Part shown: positions 12,372 to 23,799 of the stretch, piece by piece
Position numbering within the stretch: position 1 is the first letter of the stretch
How the letters are laid out: each line of letters starts with the position of its first letter
NCBI GenBank assembly: GCA_030544215.1
Contig: JARZZO010000011.1
Location: 6,062,001 to 6,126,000 of the forward strand
DNA: 64,000 bases
From: Zantedeschia hybrid cultivar
Taxonomy: Eukaryota; Streptophyta; Magnoliopsida; Alismatales; Araceae
Reading direction: 5' to 3'
Translations under genes and position numbers: made by a program
Notes under the pieces: model-generated
Told to the model about the DNA's origin: nothing
Database searches by the model: none
Seen by the model: only the letters and a program-made list of their open reading frames with translations

Positions 12372-12490
12372 GTGATACATAAATTTGGCACACATATTTG
12401 ACATCAGATAGATGACACAAATTTTGACACAAATTCAAAATTTGTGTCATCTATCTGATGTTAAATGTATGTGTCAAATTTTTGTGTCAC
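12372..12490. repeat. Near-perfect hairpin, 55-bp arms
   Basis: Arms 12372-12426 and 12436-12490 are reverse complements over 55 bp with only a few mismatches and no gaps, separated by a 9-base loop. The arms begin GTGATACATAAATTTGG and meet at ACACAAATTTTG. It is probably a short fold-back MITE; a transcribed copy would form a long duplex. No target duplication is evident. Confidence 0.85.
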
Positions 12491-13060
12491 AAAAAAAAAA
12501 TTTAATAAATAATGTTTGCTGTGGGAGATCACGTTGATTTAATCTTAGCGCAACAGAATGCAATTTTTTTAAAAAGAAACTGCTGAGTTGAAGAACCAAG
12601 TGATTTCCATACCAGTTAATTTCTGAAAAAATGTAAAAAATGAGATCACGTACTGCAAGGCGTGCAGTGCAGCACGTTGGCACAGTTTTTGGTGAAAAAC
12701 TAAGAGAAAACGGACTTTATATTGGGAGGTCTGATCTACGTCACTTCAGTTTCTCAATGGCCAGATCATAAGGATTCAATTAGTAGAACCGTCATTTTAG
12801 CAGAACAAGATCTTTTGGACTCAATTATCTAAAATCATTGTGTGCCTCAAGACACATTAAGAAAGGATAAAAAGATCATTTATCTTCGAAATGATTAGAG
12901 TAAGACAAGTACATTCATTTTTGTTGTGTCTTGAGACAAACAGTGGCCCCGACAATTGGGGCCAGAGGATCCCCTTCTTTGCTTAGTTGGATTGGGAATC
13001 TTGGGATCCATGGGAATTAAATTTTATGGACCCTCCCAACTTTTTTAATTGACGAAAGAT

Positions 13061-13226
13061 TAAACAAATTTCATTTTTTTCATATAGATTTATTCTGTCA
13101 CAGCCTGCCCAATTAATTGACCAATCAATCAGTGTTTAAGAACTAAACAAAATTCTATCTTTTCATGTAGATTTATTCTGTCACAGCCTATCTAATTAAT
13201 TGGCCCATCAATCAGTGTTCAAGAAC
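13061..13226. repeat. Tandem duplication, 83-bp unit
   Basis: Two adjacent copies (13061-13143, 13144-13226) share TAGATTTATTCTGTCACAGC and the flanking sequence with scattered changes. A second short direct repeat (TTCAAAATAYMCTAATCCCTC) follows at about 13249-13310. Confidence 0.8.
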
Positions 13227-13445
13227 CTAGATATCCAAAAAAATTGGATTCAAAATATACTAATCCCTCACCGCCAAATTTGGGTTCAAAATACCCTAAT
13301 CCCTCACCGCCATCACTGCTTGTAAAATCAGCAAAAATAAAATATCTAATTTAAAATCACTGATTTTAGTTTTCAGTGACTTTCCACTGAACTAGAACCA
13401 ACTAAGATGGTGTAATATGAGTTAACTAATTTTAAGATAAACCAG

Positions 13446-13690
13446 TTTAGTGATTATAATCTTTTGATATTACAAATAAATCTTCCTAATCTAACTATTT
13501 ACAAACAAACCCCCATAATCTACTGTAAATTAGTAAAAGGCGCCTAAAACTTACAAATAAATATCTGAAAGTGTTACAAATAAACTCCTAAAAAGATTTA
13601 TTTGTAAAAAAAATGTGATTGAAACTTATTTGTAAACAGTTGGATTAGGAGAGCTTATTCATAATATCAAAGGTTTATAAGGGCTAAAGA
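13446..13690. mobile_element. Inverted-repeat (MITE-like) element
   Basis: The left arm (TTTAGTGATTATAATC, then TTTGATATTACAAATAA) is matched by the inverted right arm (TTTAGCCCTTATAAACC, then TTTGATATTATGAATAA) over about 60 bp. The two arms then diverge. Edges are approximate and no target duplication was identified. Confidence 0.55.
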
Positions 13691-14274
13691 GTAAAAAAAA
13701 ACCCTATAAACATACAGAAAACACCATAAAACATTTTACAACAATCCAAATAAAACGCCAGTTTACAGCATTTTATGGTGCTTACAGTCCTTTACAGTAC
13801 ATCAAAATGGCCCTTGATGGGGAGGCTATTTCATCCAGTCTGCCTGCACAAAAAAAATTCTTCGTTTTGAAACTGGAAAAAGTTACGTTGTTCCCCCTCT
13901 TCGAGGTCGATTCTCGTTTGACAAATGGACTCTTTTGGATCTAAAAGTCTTGTGGCCTTCTCATCATCCTAGCCTCCTAATTCTGTTTTGCAATACCCTT
14001 TCCATGTTCACGCGTCCCCTTTATATTTATTTGTAACATCTTATGAAAAGAAAAAAAAAACATCAAACGTGCAACAAGAAAAGTCACTCTGCTTTATGAG
14101 ATTGGTCTGCACCAGCCTTTAAGAACATTCTTGCTGTTAATCTACGAACCACATCCGAGGAGGCAGCTAAAACTACATTAACTACAAGTTCATGCTCCAA
14201 TGAAGGTATATATAAACTTGACATGAGATGAAGTGCCTTGCTTGTTTTACATGAGCAATTCTTTGAACTGACAA

Positions 14275-17200
14275 TTAACTCTGCTGTTCTGTATCTGAAA
14301 CAGGAAATATAATTTGGTGGGTTTGCCAATGGGGAATGCTACTTATCAACATTGTGTGCATGGTATGAACATAATTTTCCCAAGCTTTAACTGCAAGTGC
14401 AAAGGCATCCCAATCGAAGGGAAGCCGGTCATCATCACAAGATGCATAGCCAAAGACCACATTTGCAGCCAGAGGATCAGATGGTATCACCAATTCAAAG
14501 CCACTAGTACTCTCCGCCAAGGATGGCCGGATAGATCTATTAGCCACTGTGACATCTCCCCTCAGTGCTTTAAGTTCAGATGCCTTCCAGTTGTAAAATT
14601 GTACAACCTGTTAGAAACATGGCAGCCATATGTCACACTAGCGTAAATAACTGTAAATAAAGGTATTTGAGTTGAGTTTCATAATGGAATTGACAGGCAA
14701 GAAATTATCTATACAAAATGCTTCCACACCTACCAAAGACAAGGCAAAATAAGTGGTGATTGTCTTCTTAGCTTCTAATGACCAGTAAATGACTATGGCA
14801 CCTCTATGGATGCATAGTTAAGAACATTCAACGGTCAGCACACTTTTTCATGAACAGATTTTGAAACGTTAAGCTGATTTTGATCCTTTTCTTGCAACAT
14901 CCTAAGCTTGGGTTAGCATAAGCCACCCAAGGATCTTTTAATTTTGTAGCCTAACTAGAGATATATACCATACCAAACAATATTCAATTACGAAAGTCTA
15001 GTTAATGCCACACTAACTAGAGAAATATATACCATACCAAACAATACCCAATTCCAAAAGTCTAGATAATGTGCATACTAATCACATGTACCAGTAGCAG
15101 TAAGACACAATGCCATAAGGCACTTTGAATTGTATACATGTGGCATACTACCTGAAACTTGGTTGAGTATTCTTGTCCCCAAACATTTGCCTTTCTTGCT
15201 TTGAATTTCTTGAACTATTTGCAGATATGGTCCAAACCTTCCTCATTCAGGATCCAATGCTAGATTAGGAAATGAGAATTGTTCCCCAACAATAATATTA
15301 ATATATGTATAGAGTCTATAGACAGTGACTAATTGCTTCTTTTTTAAGTGGATGGTATGGCTAATTGCAAGATGGAATGAAAATCTAAATGTTGTGATGG
15401 TGGGAACTGCAAACATGCACATGGCAAAGTCATGGCACCTGGAATAAAGTCAATCAATTCTAAGCACATTGGCAATCAACATAATCTTAATAGGAAAATA
15501 CATTTTTTGCAGAACCAATCAATTCTAGAAATTGCACAGAGAAAAAAGTCATGTCAACTCCATTTCACAAAAAAAAAAAATGCAGCTTTTAAGGCACCAA
15601 AGTATACCTGCAGAGCGTGCAAACTGTTGACAAATTCCATGTTAAATATCTTTTCTCCTAATCCAAGTCGTAGTGGCCTGGCAAGTTGCTCAGAAGGATC
15701 ATTTAATGAATCTGATGAGGAATTATGAATTTTATCACCAGATGCTGAAGAATATAAACTATATCCTAAGATGTGCAATCTTGCCCAGCGTATGTCGAAC
15801 CCTGATAGTTGATGTGTAAACCAATACATGTTATCAGGTGCTGGGAAAGGCAGGCATAGATCTGGACTAGGATCCTTATTCAAGAACAATCTTTCAGAGA
15901 GAAGGGAAATAAGTTTGGCGTCCTCATCATGAGAACTATCACGGGTGAACCATAAAGTTAATGTAAGCCTTTCCCCTTCAGTAATCTGTCACCACGTAAG
16001 AAAAATAGAGTAATCAGGAAACAGTGATTTTCGACAAGACAAGAGGTTGGGAACCAACCAAATATTCGGAAATAGTGAACAACAGAACCATTTTTTTCAA
16101 AAATGGACTCTATCCCTGCAAGGAACTGGATCAGTGGTGTAGCATCCCAGAAGGCAGAGAAACTGTGTCACCAACAAGGGGCACACCTTAGCATCAAATG
16201 CCTAGGCACTCGAGGAGACATTCTTCGAAATCACCATAGAAGGAAGAAATGGCAGAAAGTAAAGGAAAGCAAAGAAATACCTAAAAGATGACTCAGAATA
16301 TCCTAAGAACAATGAATCATGCGCAAATATGAAGTGCAGTTGGCATAAGGCATTCCACTGGTTAATTGATTGTCCTAGGAAACAAATAATAAGAAAGAAG
16401 CAGAGGCATGTAATCATAAAAACAAAAGTAAGGACGTTAGACATCATCGTAAAAAGACAACTGCAAATACATCACCTTGTTAAAGCAGTATCTGGTTGAA
16501 AAAGCAAGCAGGATAGGTACAGAGGTAACAACATTATCAACAGCAGAAGGCTAAGCAACTAAACGTGAAAGCCATGGTAACATAGGGATAGCTTTTTGAA
16601 GAAAAAAGGAATAAGTAGCAATGAAGCGATGACATGTGGTCACTTGTGCACTTACGAGAAAGTAGATGATAATAACAGACATTTATTAAAAAGGCATTAA
16701 TATATTAATATACAAACTTAAAAAGTCAATTTCTTATTGAGAATGAGGGGTAGTGAGGCGAGGATAGTAATTTAGGCTCGACCCACCTCTCCTCATCACC
16801 TGAGAGAACGAATGCTTCTGATGACGGGGGATGATGAATCATACAATCATACAAGATGACGATCAGTGAAGATGCAACTAGACATCCTTATAGCCACAAC
16901 TACAGTTCAAAGAAAAAAGGAACTTGAAAAGGCAAATAATGGTATTAGGAAGTGGGAAGGGAGGCCATACCTCATCTACACAATGGATATTTTGCTCATC
17001 AGCTGTATAGATCAAAGCATCCTGAAATTCATCAATGCATATATTAGATACTATTCCAGTACATACATAAGCTACAGTTAGGGGTGATAATCCAAAGACA
17101 CAACCCTTGTGTAATTTTTGGAGAATGGGATGGCAGGGGGGGAGCTGGTTAAAGCAAAAGCTCATAATCATGAATATAACATCAAATATCAAGAGTATCA

Positions 17201-20200
17201 TATTTATCCACCATGATGATGGCATCGTGTCCCATAAGGGGCCATAGGCGTGCCAACAATGTGTCACTGTAAGTGCTGCTACTGTAACTAGCCCACGATA
17301 ATTAACAAGCACCGTCAAATGTAATAAATTCAAGTTAAAAGAAAGAATGAAACAGAGAAAGATTAGAACCACTAGCAAAAGAGCTTACACCAGCCCGAGG
17401 ATTTATAGATGCAGGTTCCCCATCCTTGAAATGGAAAACACCACCTCTGAAATGCTTTTCATAGTTGTTCAGATAACAGACTGCCTTTCAAACCACGAAT
17501 AAGAATAAGAGGACTGTCAGCAGGAATATGAGAGGTTAAGATCCTGCAGAATGCAAGACATGTATGCCAAACGGACATGGTCTCACAGCAAAAGAAAGAT
17601 GGAAAATAGAATTAGATGCACAGAAGAAAAGATTCTCAAGCACTTCTAAACTTTCAAATTTCATGCATTATTGACAAGCAGAGATTTCTGTCCTCATTCA
17701 AATTAGGGGACTTAATTAGTAACAAAAATCAGCATCATGAAAAAAGAAGCAAAAATGCAGACCCTAGCAAGGGAACAACAACAAGAAACAGAAGCACCAC
17801 ATTTTACAAGAATAGTAAAGGATTTGTGATCAAAAAGTTTTCAGTAGTGACATAGGATAGATATGCATACCCAAAAGAATTAACAAAAGGGGAAAAAACT
17901 ATGAACACTTATTTTCCTGATGTGACAAGCTATTCACCCAATCACTGGACACTGAGAAATACATTTGCCAATAGAAACATGTGAAGACTGAAAACAATGT
18001 CCCTACACACCGCGAAATCTCGTTGCTTCAGATAAGGCCTGTTGTCATCGCTGTGCCATCCAATACTTGACCCCTTACACCAACTGTATCACAAAAGTGA
18101 TCCAATTAGGAAACAAAGTAACCTTCAGTGCATTGTAAGACCCATAACCCTTCTTGCAGAAGGAATTCATAGTCAATAAGGAGCAAGTGAATCTAGGACC
18201 TGAAAGTCATATGGAATTTAAATAAGAAACCATTTGCGACACAGACGTTCGCACACAATGAGGATCAGCCTAAGCATTTTCTATTATAACCTTCCATCAT
18301 CAACTAACATGTAGAAATTCATGATGGTATACTATGTTCCAACATGTAAACCACCAAAATTTTAATCTGCTTGTTTAAGAACACCCTTTTTCAGTTTGTC
18401 AAGAAGTGTCAGAGACACTGAGATAAATCACAAATTAAAGCAATCACCATATGAAAAAAAAAAAAGCAATGGATAAAATTGTGCACAGTTGCCATTAGCC
18501 TGATGCACAATCCCAGACTGAGTTGCAAGTTGAAACAAGCCTCATGATTGAAACTTCAGAGGATCTCAGGATTATCATATCATGTATGCAGAATGTTAGA
18601 TAACATGTATATCATTTTCAATTAACAAAAGAGTTTTTAAAGGAAAAGATGAACAATCCAAATTATTTTATTTAAGACAAAGGAAGAGCATGCATCAGTA
18701 TATAAAAGATGAGCTGCCTCCAGCATTCTCATTCTATGCAACATCACAATTTTTCTTTACAATAAAAAATGTCATAGAAATCCATGCCTTCGGAATCTTT
18801 CAATAGTCTCCATGCTTGCAGATTCTCTAAGAATGCACAATCAAGAGGCAAGACCAGACCACATACACTTTTAATATAGATACTTCCTTGGAATATGTTC
18901 ATTCGTCTACCATCAGATGCCAATCAATTGTTCTCATCCTGGATTATTCATTAACCATACTGCAAGGTGCTGGTGGATGAGGTCACTTGCAGACAGAAAC
19001 CCTCATAGGATTATGGGAGAAGAAGGGACTGCAGGGTAAGCCAGCTGGTCTGCAAGGGGTTGGGCAGTCCAGTGTTTAAAGAGGGGCCTTTGGTGCAAAC
19101 AGGCCTGAATCTAATCTCAAATTTAAATTCCAATTTAAATTTGGATTCGGCAGGACTGCACTGCTATCTTTCTACTGGAATGGAAGCAGAGCAAGAGGGT
19201 TTGAATTGCATATTTGGGCTGTTGGATCTAGGTTACTTTTGAGGTATGATGGAGGAAGATTTCACATGTCAACGTACTCTTCCACTATCTGACCCTGACT
19301 GGATCCTTTCACTCTATGCCTAGGAGGCAAACCATAGGGGGAGACAATGATGGGAAGGCTTCTCAGATCATCAGGGAATGCACTGTGGCCACAATGATCA
19401 AGGATGAGGACACCCATTCTGCACTCTTGCCGAGTTCTGGAGACAGCCCCGCTTTGTCCTGCAGCAAGTGTACCGAAATGGCATGGGCAGAAGACAAAGA
19501 ACAGACATGCAGCAGCACAGAGTGGCTCCGAAAGGATGGATGATACCCCTTGGCGAACAATCACCAAGCACCTTCGAGCAAAGAGAGAAATGGGATGGGA
19601 CACTTTAGCTCTAATTCCTTTTTACACCATTTAGCAGTCATAAGTACACCTCACAAAGCAGAGAGGACCTAGATCTCAGTTTGGACATAGATGTCAAGCC
19701 TGTGCATGCCCTTGTACTCTGGTTAGGCAGCATATCGCTTACCACAGAGAAGCAGGTTATTATGAAGTAAGTTCCTAGGCAATGACTAGGCAAGCACCTA
19801 AGCACTTAGGGACCCCAAGCACGCCTTGGGTCACCATACCACCTCGACAACCATGAGCTTGATAGTATTGTTGTTATTGTTTTTCTCAAAAAACACAAGG
19901 TAAACTTCTTGTTGCCAGTGGGAGTTCAATCAAGCCTATATGCTCTATCCAATCTTTGAAATGGTTCATACCTTATGTAAGCGTCCTTCATTTACCTCTC
20001 TCTTTGGTCACTGAATAAGATTAAACCTCCACGTCGATGTTATGAATTGTGATCTGGTTCTAGCCGATTTGTAGCCTATCACTTCATCATTTGGTCCATG
20101 TACTCTTGGCATTGCCCACCAGCATCCTCAAGCTTGGCACTTCAGATTGACATTTTAACATCAGTGAAGACTTCCCTTCTGCCAGCAGCTGCTCACCAAA

Positions 20201-21381
20201 CTTGGTGTTGTCTAACAGAATAGTGATCCCTCCTCTCATATGCTTAGCTTCTTTTGCTACAGTTTCCATTGTCCTTTCTCCTACTATGGCTCTGAATAAC
20301 TAAACTAAGCACCATACAATTGCAATCTCTTGAACGAACACGCTGTCAATCCAACATTTCTCTACCAATTCCTACTTCTTCTTAGCATTCTTGAGGCCCC
20401 TACCATTCCAACCGATTAAGATCATTTCCGTTGAGAAGCATCACAAGCCCATCAGCCCCCCAAATTGCAACCCTATATTCCTTCTATGGGAGTTCCCATC
20501 CACATATTATTAGCCTTTCAGGCATCCATAAGGCCCCAGAGCCAACATCCCCTCTGAGCCTTGTGTATCGAGGACAAGATCTTGACAGCCCATGAACCTT
20601 AGAAAGGTTGATACCACAGCCCCCAATCAAATCCCTACAAAATCCCCACACTTTTTGTTTCATCACGCTCAGGACGTCAGGTGCATTCCAACACATGCGC
20701 AATGTCATACAAGAAACGATAACCACAAGCACAAAGCTGCTTCCGTTACACTCAGCAATCCAACAGATACCACATCCTTCTCCACCCCGCAGGGCCACGA
20801 GCGCATAACACTACAACAGAACAGAAACCCCAAGAAAAAGTACAGGTACACACCAATGACGGGAGAAACCCTCACCTGATGAGGCCAGTGAACTCCACGA
20901 ACAGCTCGAACTCGCACCCGAACCACTCCTCCACCTTCTCCTTCAGCTTCTCTGCACACACAAAAAACACCAAACCAACACCAGCCGAACAAATCACAAG
21001 CCGATCAGTAAGAAGACACAACCACAACAAAAATTCAACGCAGCGGGGATCGGGAGGGGGATGCCTCTGATGGGGACTAAGGGAAGGAGGAGGTGGGCGC
21101 AGCCGGTGGCGGCGAGGTGGGCAAGCGTGGTGGAAAGGACCCCATGGCGGTACCCCACGGCGCAGCAGCTCCGGTGGATGAACTCCAGCTCCTGCGGAAG
21201 CAAGCGCACACGGATCACCGCACGGCGGACGATAGAAGACTACACAGAGATGGGAATGGGAAGGGGGCCGCCAGGAGGAGAAGGCCGCCATGGCGACCTT
21301 GCAGAGGCGATGGGGGAGGAAACCGGGCAGCAGGAGGCGGGGGCGCGTCTCCTTCTTCGCCTCCCCTTCTGAGGAAGACAT
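14275..21381 (-). CDS. 2-oxoglutarate/Fe(II)-dependent oxygenase (prolyl 3-hydroxylase-type)
   Basis: Predicted dioxygenase that couples 2-oxoglutarate decarboxylation to hydroxylation, probably of a protein residue; the substrate is unknown. Eight exons in transcript order: 21298-21381, 21065-21191, 20876-20951, 18011-18083, 17389-17484, 16971-17021, 15608-15985, 14275-14607, giving 405 residues. The iron triad is visible: HSD in GWHSDDNRPY (H106, D108) and H165 in NIHCVDE; R175 in EGERLTL is the expected 2-oxoglutarate-binding Arg. A double-stranded beta-helix strand, RGGVFHF, lies between them. The ~400-residue length and the motif order match a conserved but little-studied plant family annotated as 2OG-Fe(II) oxygenases. 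Intron 2 appears to use a GC donor. The start could instead be the in-frame Met at 21441, adding 20 residues; 21381 was chosen because the sequence after it is the part resembling the family. The last exon is assumed to run unspliced to the TAA at 14275. Confidence 0.85.
14951..15074. repeat. Tandem duplication (62-bp unit) in oxygenase intron 7
   Basis: CTAACTAGAG followed by ATATATACCATACCAAACAA occurs at 14951 and again at 15013 with few changes. It lies within an intron and has no coding effect. Confidence 0.75.
18084..20875 (-). other. Large intron 3 of the oxygenase gene
   Basis: This 2.8-kb intron is the longest in the gene. It contains a degenerate LINE endonuclease fragment at about 19900-20430. 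Two overlapping opposite-strand reading frames near 19260-19640 resemble no family I know. The rest shows nothing recognisable. Confidence 0.7.
19900..20430 (-). mobile_element. Degenerate LINE (non-LTR retrotransposon) endonuclease fragment
   Basis: Minus-strand translation near 20426-20320 reads MILIGWNGRGLKNAKKK, a stop, then ELVEK...DSVFVQEI, the typical opening of the LINE ORF2 endonuclease (WNxRGL...FLQE). Further along, near 19970-19905, NHFKDWIEHIGLIELPL fits the downstream part of the same domain. In-frame stops and frame changes show it is dead. It lies in the same direction as the host gene. Confidence 0.65.
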
Positions 21382-23500
21382 CTCTCTCTCTCTAGAGGTT
21401 TTGTGTTGTGTGAGCTCTGAGTTCGCAACGCCCCTCTCCACGGCGGCGGGCTAAAAATTGGGGTCTTTATAACAGTTGCGTCCTTGTAAGACTTCATATT
21501 TTTGCTGTGCATTGTCCTTTTTATTTAAGGAAGCTGACTTAATTTTTGATCGGACAATTTAAAAAAATTAAAAAATTAAAAAAAATAAAGTAAAAAAATC
21601 AACTTTCACCTCGTCCAAAAAAAATCATACGACAGTATCTTAGGCATTGCAAAAAAGTATGTAAAATATTGTAACTGAGTATGACTAGTAAAAAAGAGTA
21701 AAGGTGAGTTTCTTGTCCCTTCTCCAAAAGGATTGCAATGCCTTGCCAAAATTCTACAGAAGGAATGGATTATGCCTTGCCACAAAGCCTCGAGTGATTT
21801 TGACTTGAAAGACGGTCGATCTCATCATCGGATCCAGGGGCGCTTTCATTCTCAAAGATCAAAGGAATACGTTATTTTATTAAAAAAAAAATATGTATAT
21901 TCAAGTAAATAAGTGAGATACTAAAAAAAAAAGGCATGTATATATTGTCAATGTCAAAAAAATAAATAAAATATTATATTTATTGTTCACTCTTGAATCT
22001 TGTGAATGCAAACAACTCTGAATTCACTTCAATAAGATAGAGCCGAATTATTGTTTGGGTCTAAATTGATGATGTTGATTCCCTCCCTAAATGTTGAAGG
22101 ATTGGTTATGGCTCTAACAAATTTAATGGAGTTTTTGGTGTAAATTTTTTTACTAAAATTTCTATATATTTTTTTAAAAATTAAGAATATGTTCAAAAGG
22201 TCTACTAGACATGAATATTTAAAATCAATTCCATTCATCTTCATCTCATAATGTTTACCACAGTTAAAGTCAATTTTCAATTAAAAGTTGTACTAAGCAT
22301 ATTTAGATCTCATCACTCTTAAAAAGTAAAATTTGATCTCTTTGGACTCCGAAAGTCAACTTGACTATATGCTAACTCAATATGATTTAAATATGATATT
22401 ATTGTATCATATTTTTCCCGCCTTATTTGCCACACTCATCTAAAGCCATATAATCATTTGGCCGTATAATTTTTATTACTTTTTATATATAACTTTTATC
22501 ATAGTTAATCCATTTAATATGAGTACTTTGATCATGTAATCTAATAGCTTCAAATGAATATTATAAGGAAGATAATAAAAGAGCGGTATAATAGTATTCC
22601 TATAAATATATTAGGCCATGATAAGATGCCAGCCGATTGAATAATACTTGCTGCAAGAGAACCATGATCGGACGGTCTTGAGAGAAATAATTTCTCAAAA
22701 CACAAATTGCCTAGTATCACTCCACTCATTTTATTAAACAAAATCTTCGACTAACATCTGTTGCACTGCAAGGTGGTGCAGCATTCTCACATTACATCAC
22801 ATATGATATCAGATCATGTGAAGGCATGATCTTGTTTTTTTTTTTTTTTTTTTTTTTGAATTTATTAAGTATCTAATCAAAGATTAAATGAATAGTAAGA
22901 ATGGGTCCTTTAAGGTTATCCCCTCCCCTGAGTTTTAGTTATAGAAAAAAAAAAAGATTTACGCCCCTGTCGAGTTTGATTGGGCAGCGTACTTGAAGTC
23001 TTTCTAGTCCGAGCCTGATCCGCCGGCCTGCAGTCCCAATGTGGGCCTCCCCGTTTAGGCCCGTTGGGTTAACGGGTTTAATCCAAATCCGTTTACGTCT
23101 GCCGAAGTTTAAAGTTCTTTTTTTAAAGGTCCAATTAAGAATCGACATGTCTCGGTTACAAGGGTTCCTTGTGGGTTCAGAGATTCTACAAGGTTTGGGG
23201 GGAGGGGAGAGAGAGACTTCATCACCATTTCGTTCTTGAGAAAATGAGAGGGACTTGATTGCCATTTCTTATTTAAGAAAATAAGAAGCTTTATCTTCTG
23301 ACTAATTCTCAGGTTTGATGATGAGAAGGGATTGTATGTGTTTTGCTTCCTCTCTAAGATTTACTTTATTTACCTTTAACATCCAAAAAAATTGCTTACA
23401 TGGTAAACTTATGGAGAACGCTACCTGCACATGAATTCCTGTGGCTTTTATACCCTCATGGTGTGGATGAATTGATTAGTTCCTTTTCTTACCCTATTTC
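21382..23500. other. Divergent intergenic region, proximal part
   Basis: Contains the oxygenase 5' region (CT-rich leader just upstream of 21381), then AT-rich DNA. Noted items are a MITE at 22391-22600, a 23-base poly-T run near 22835-22857 and a GC-richer patch at 22960-23130. No gene was found. Confidence 0.6.
22391..22600. mobile_element. MITE, family with GGAATGCTATT ends (copy 2)
   Basis: The inverted right end reads GGAATACTATTATACCGC and the left ATGATATTATTGTATC. The interior carries GCCACACTCATC, as in the copies at 3951 and 55691. Ends are diverged and edges approximate. Confidence 0.5.
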
Positions 23501-23799
23501 TTCAAGAAGAGGAACATGTTGGTCTCTACCAAACATGTTCCACACTTATTAATATCCCAGGTGTTAACACAAGATAAGGTCTTGAAGGTCCAGAGTTCAT
23601 GGTAGCGACCTTAATAAAGCAAATACAAGATGGATGCATGCAAGTTCTTTTGTACTCATATTTTATAAACCAATGTGAATTTGAACACATTAGACTAGAA
23701 AACCAGTACCAATATTTGTAAGGTGGATATAAATTGGTCATCATAGTTAATTTACATTTAGTAGATAAGGGAAGAAGATTTCACTCAGCCCAAAAGCAT

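Larger units (their letters stand above)
8528..14274. other. Intergenic region, AT-rich, non-coding
   Basis: No gene was found on either strand between the two convergent transcription units. Recognisable content is transposon-derived: a MITE at 9444-9767, a 119-bp hairpin at 12372-12490, an 83-bp tandem duplication at 13061-13226 and an inverted-repeat element at about 13446-13690. The rest is AT-rich sequence in which I see nothing specific. The last few hundred bases should include the 3' UTR of the oxygenase gene. Confidence 0.7.

Noticed and set aside
19262..19634. Overlapping 113- and 75-residue open frames in an oxygenase intron
   Set aside because: They are on opposite strands, with no recognisable domain; treated as chance frames in repeat-derived DNA.
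20872..21441. Single 189-residue exon at the oxygenase 5' end
   Set aside because: Only its first part is coding. A frame change through a short GT-AG intron (21192-21297) recovers the family sequence (ELEFIHRSCC...).
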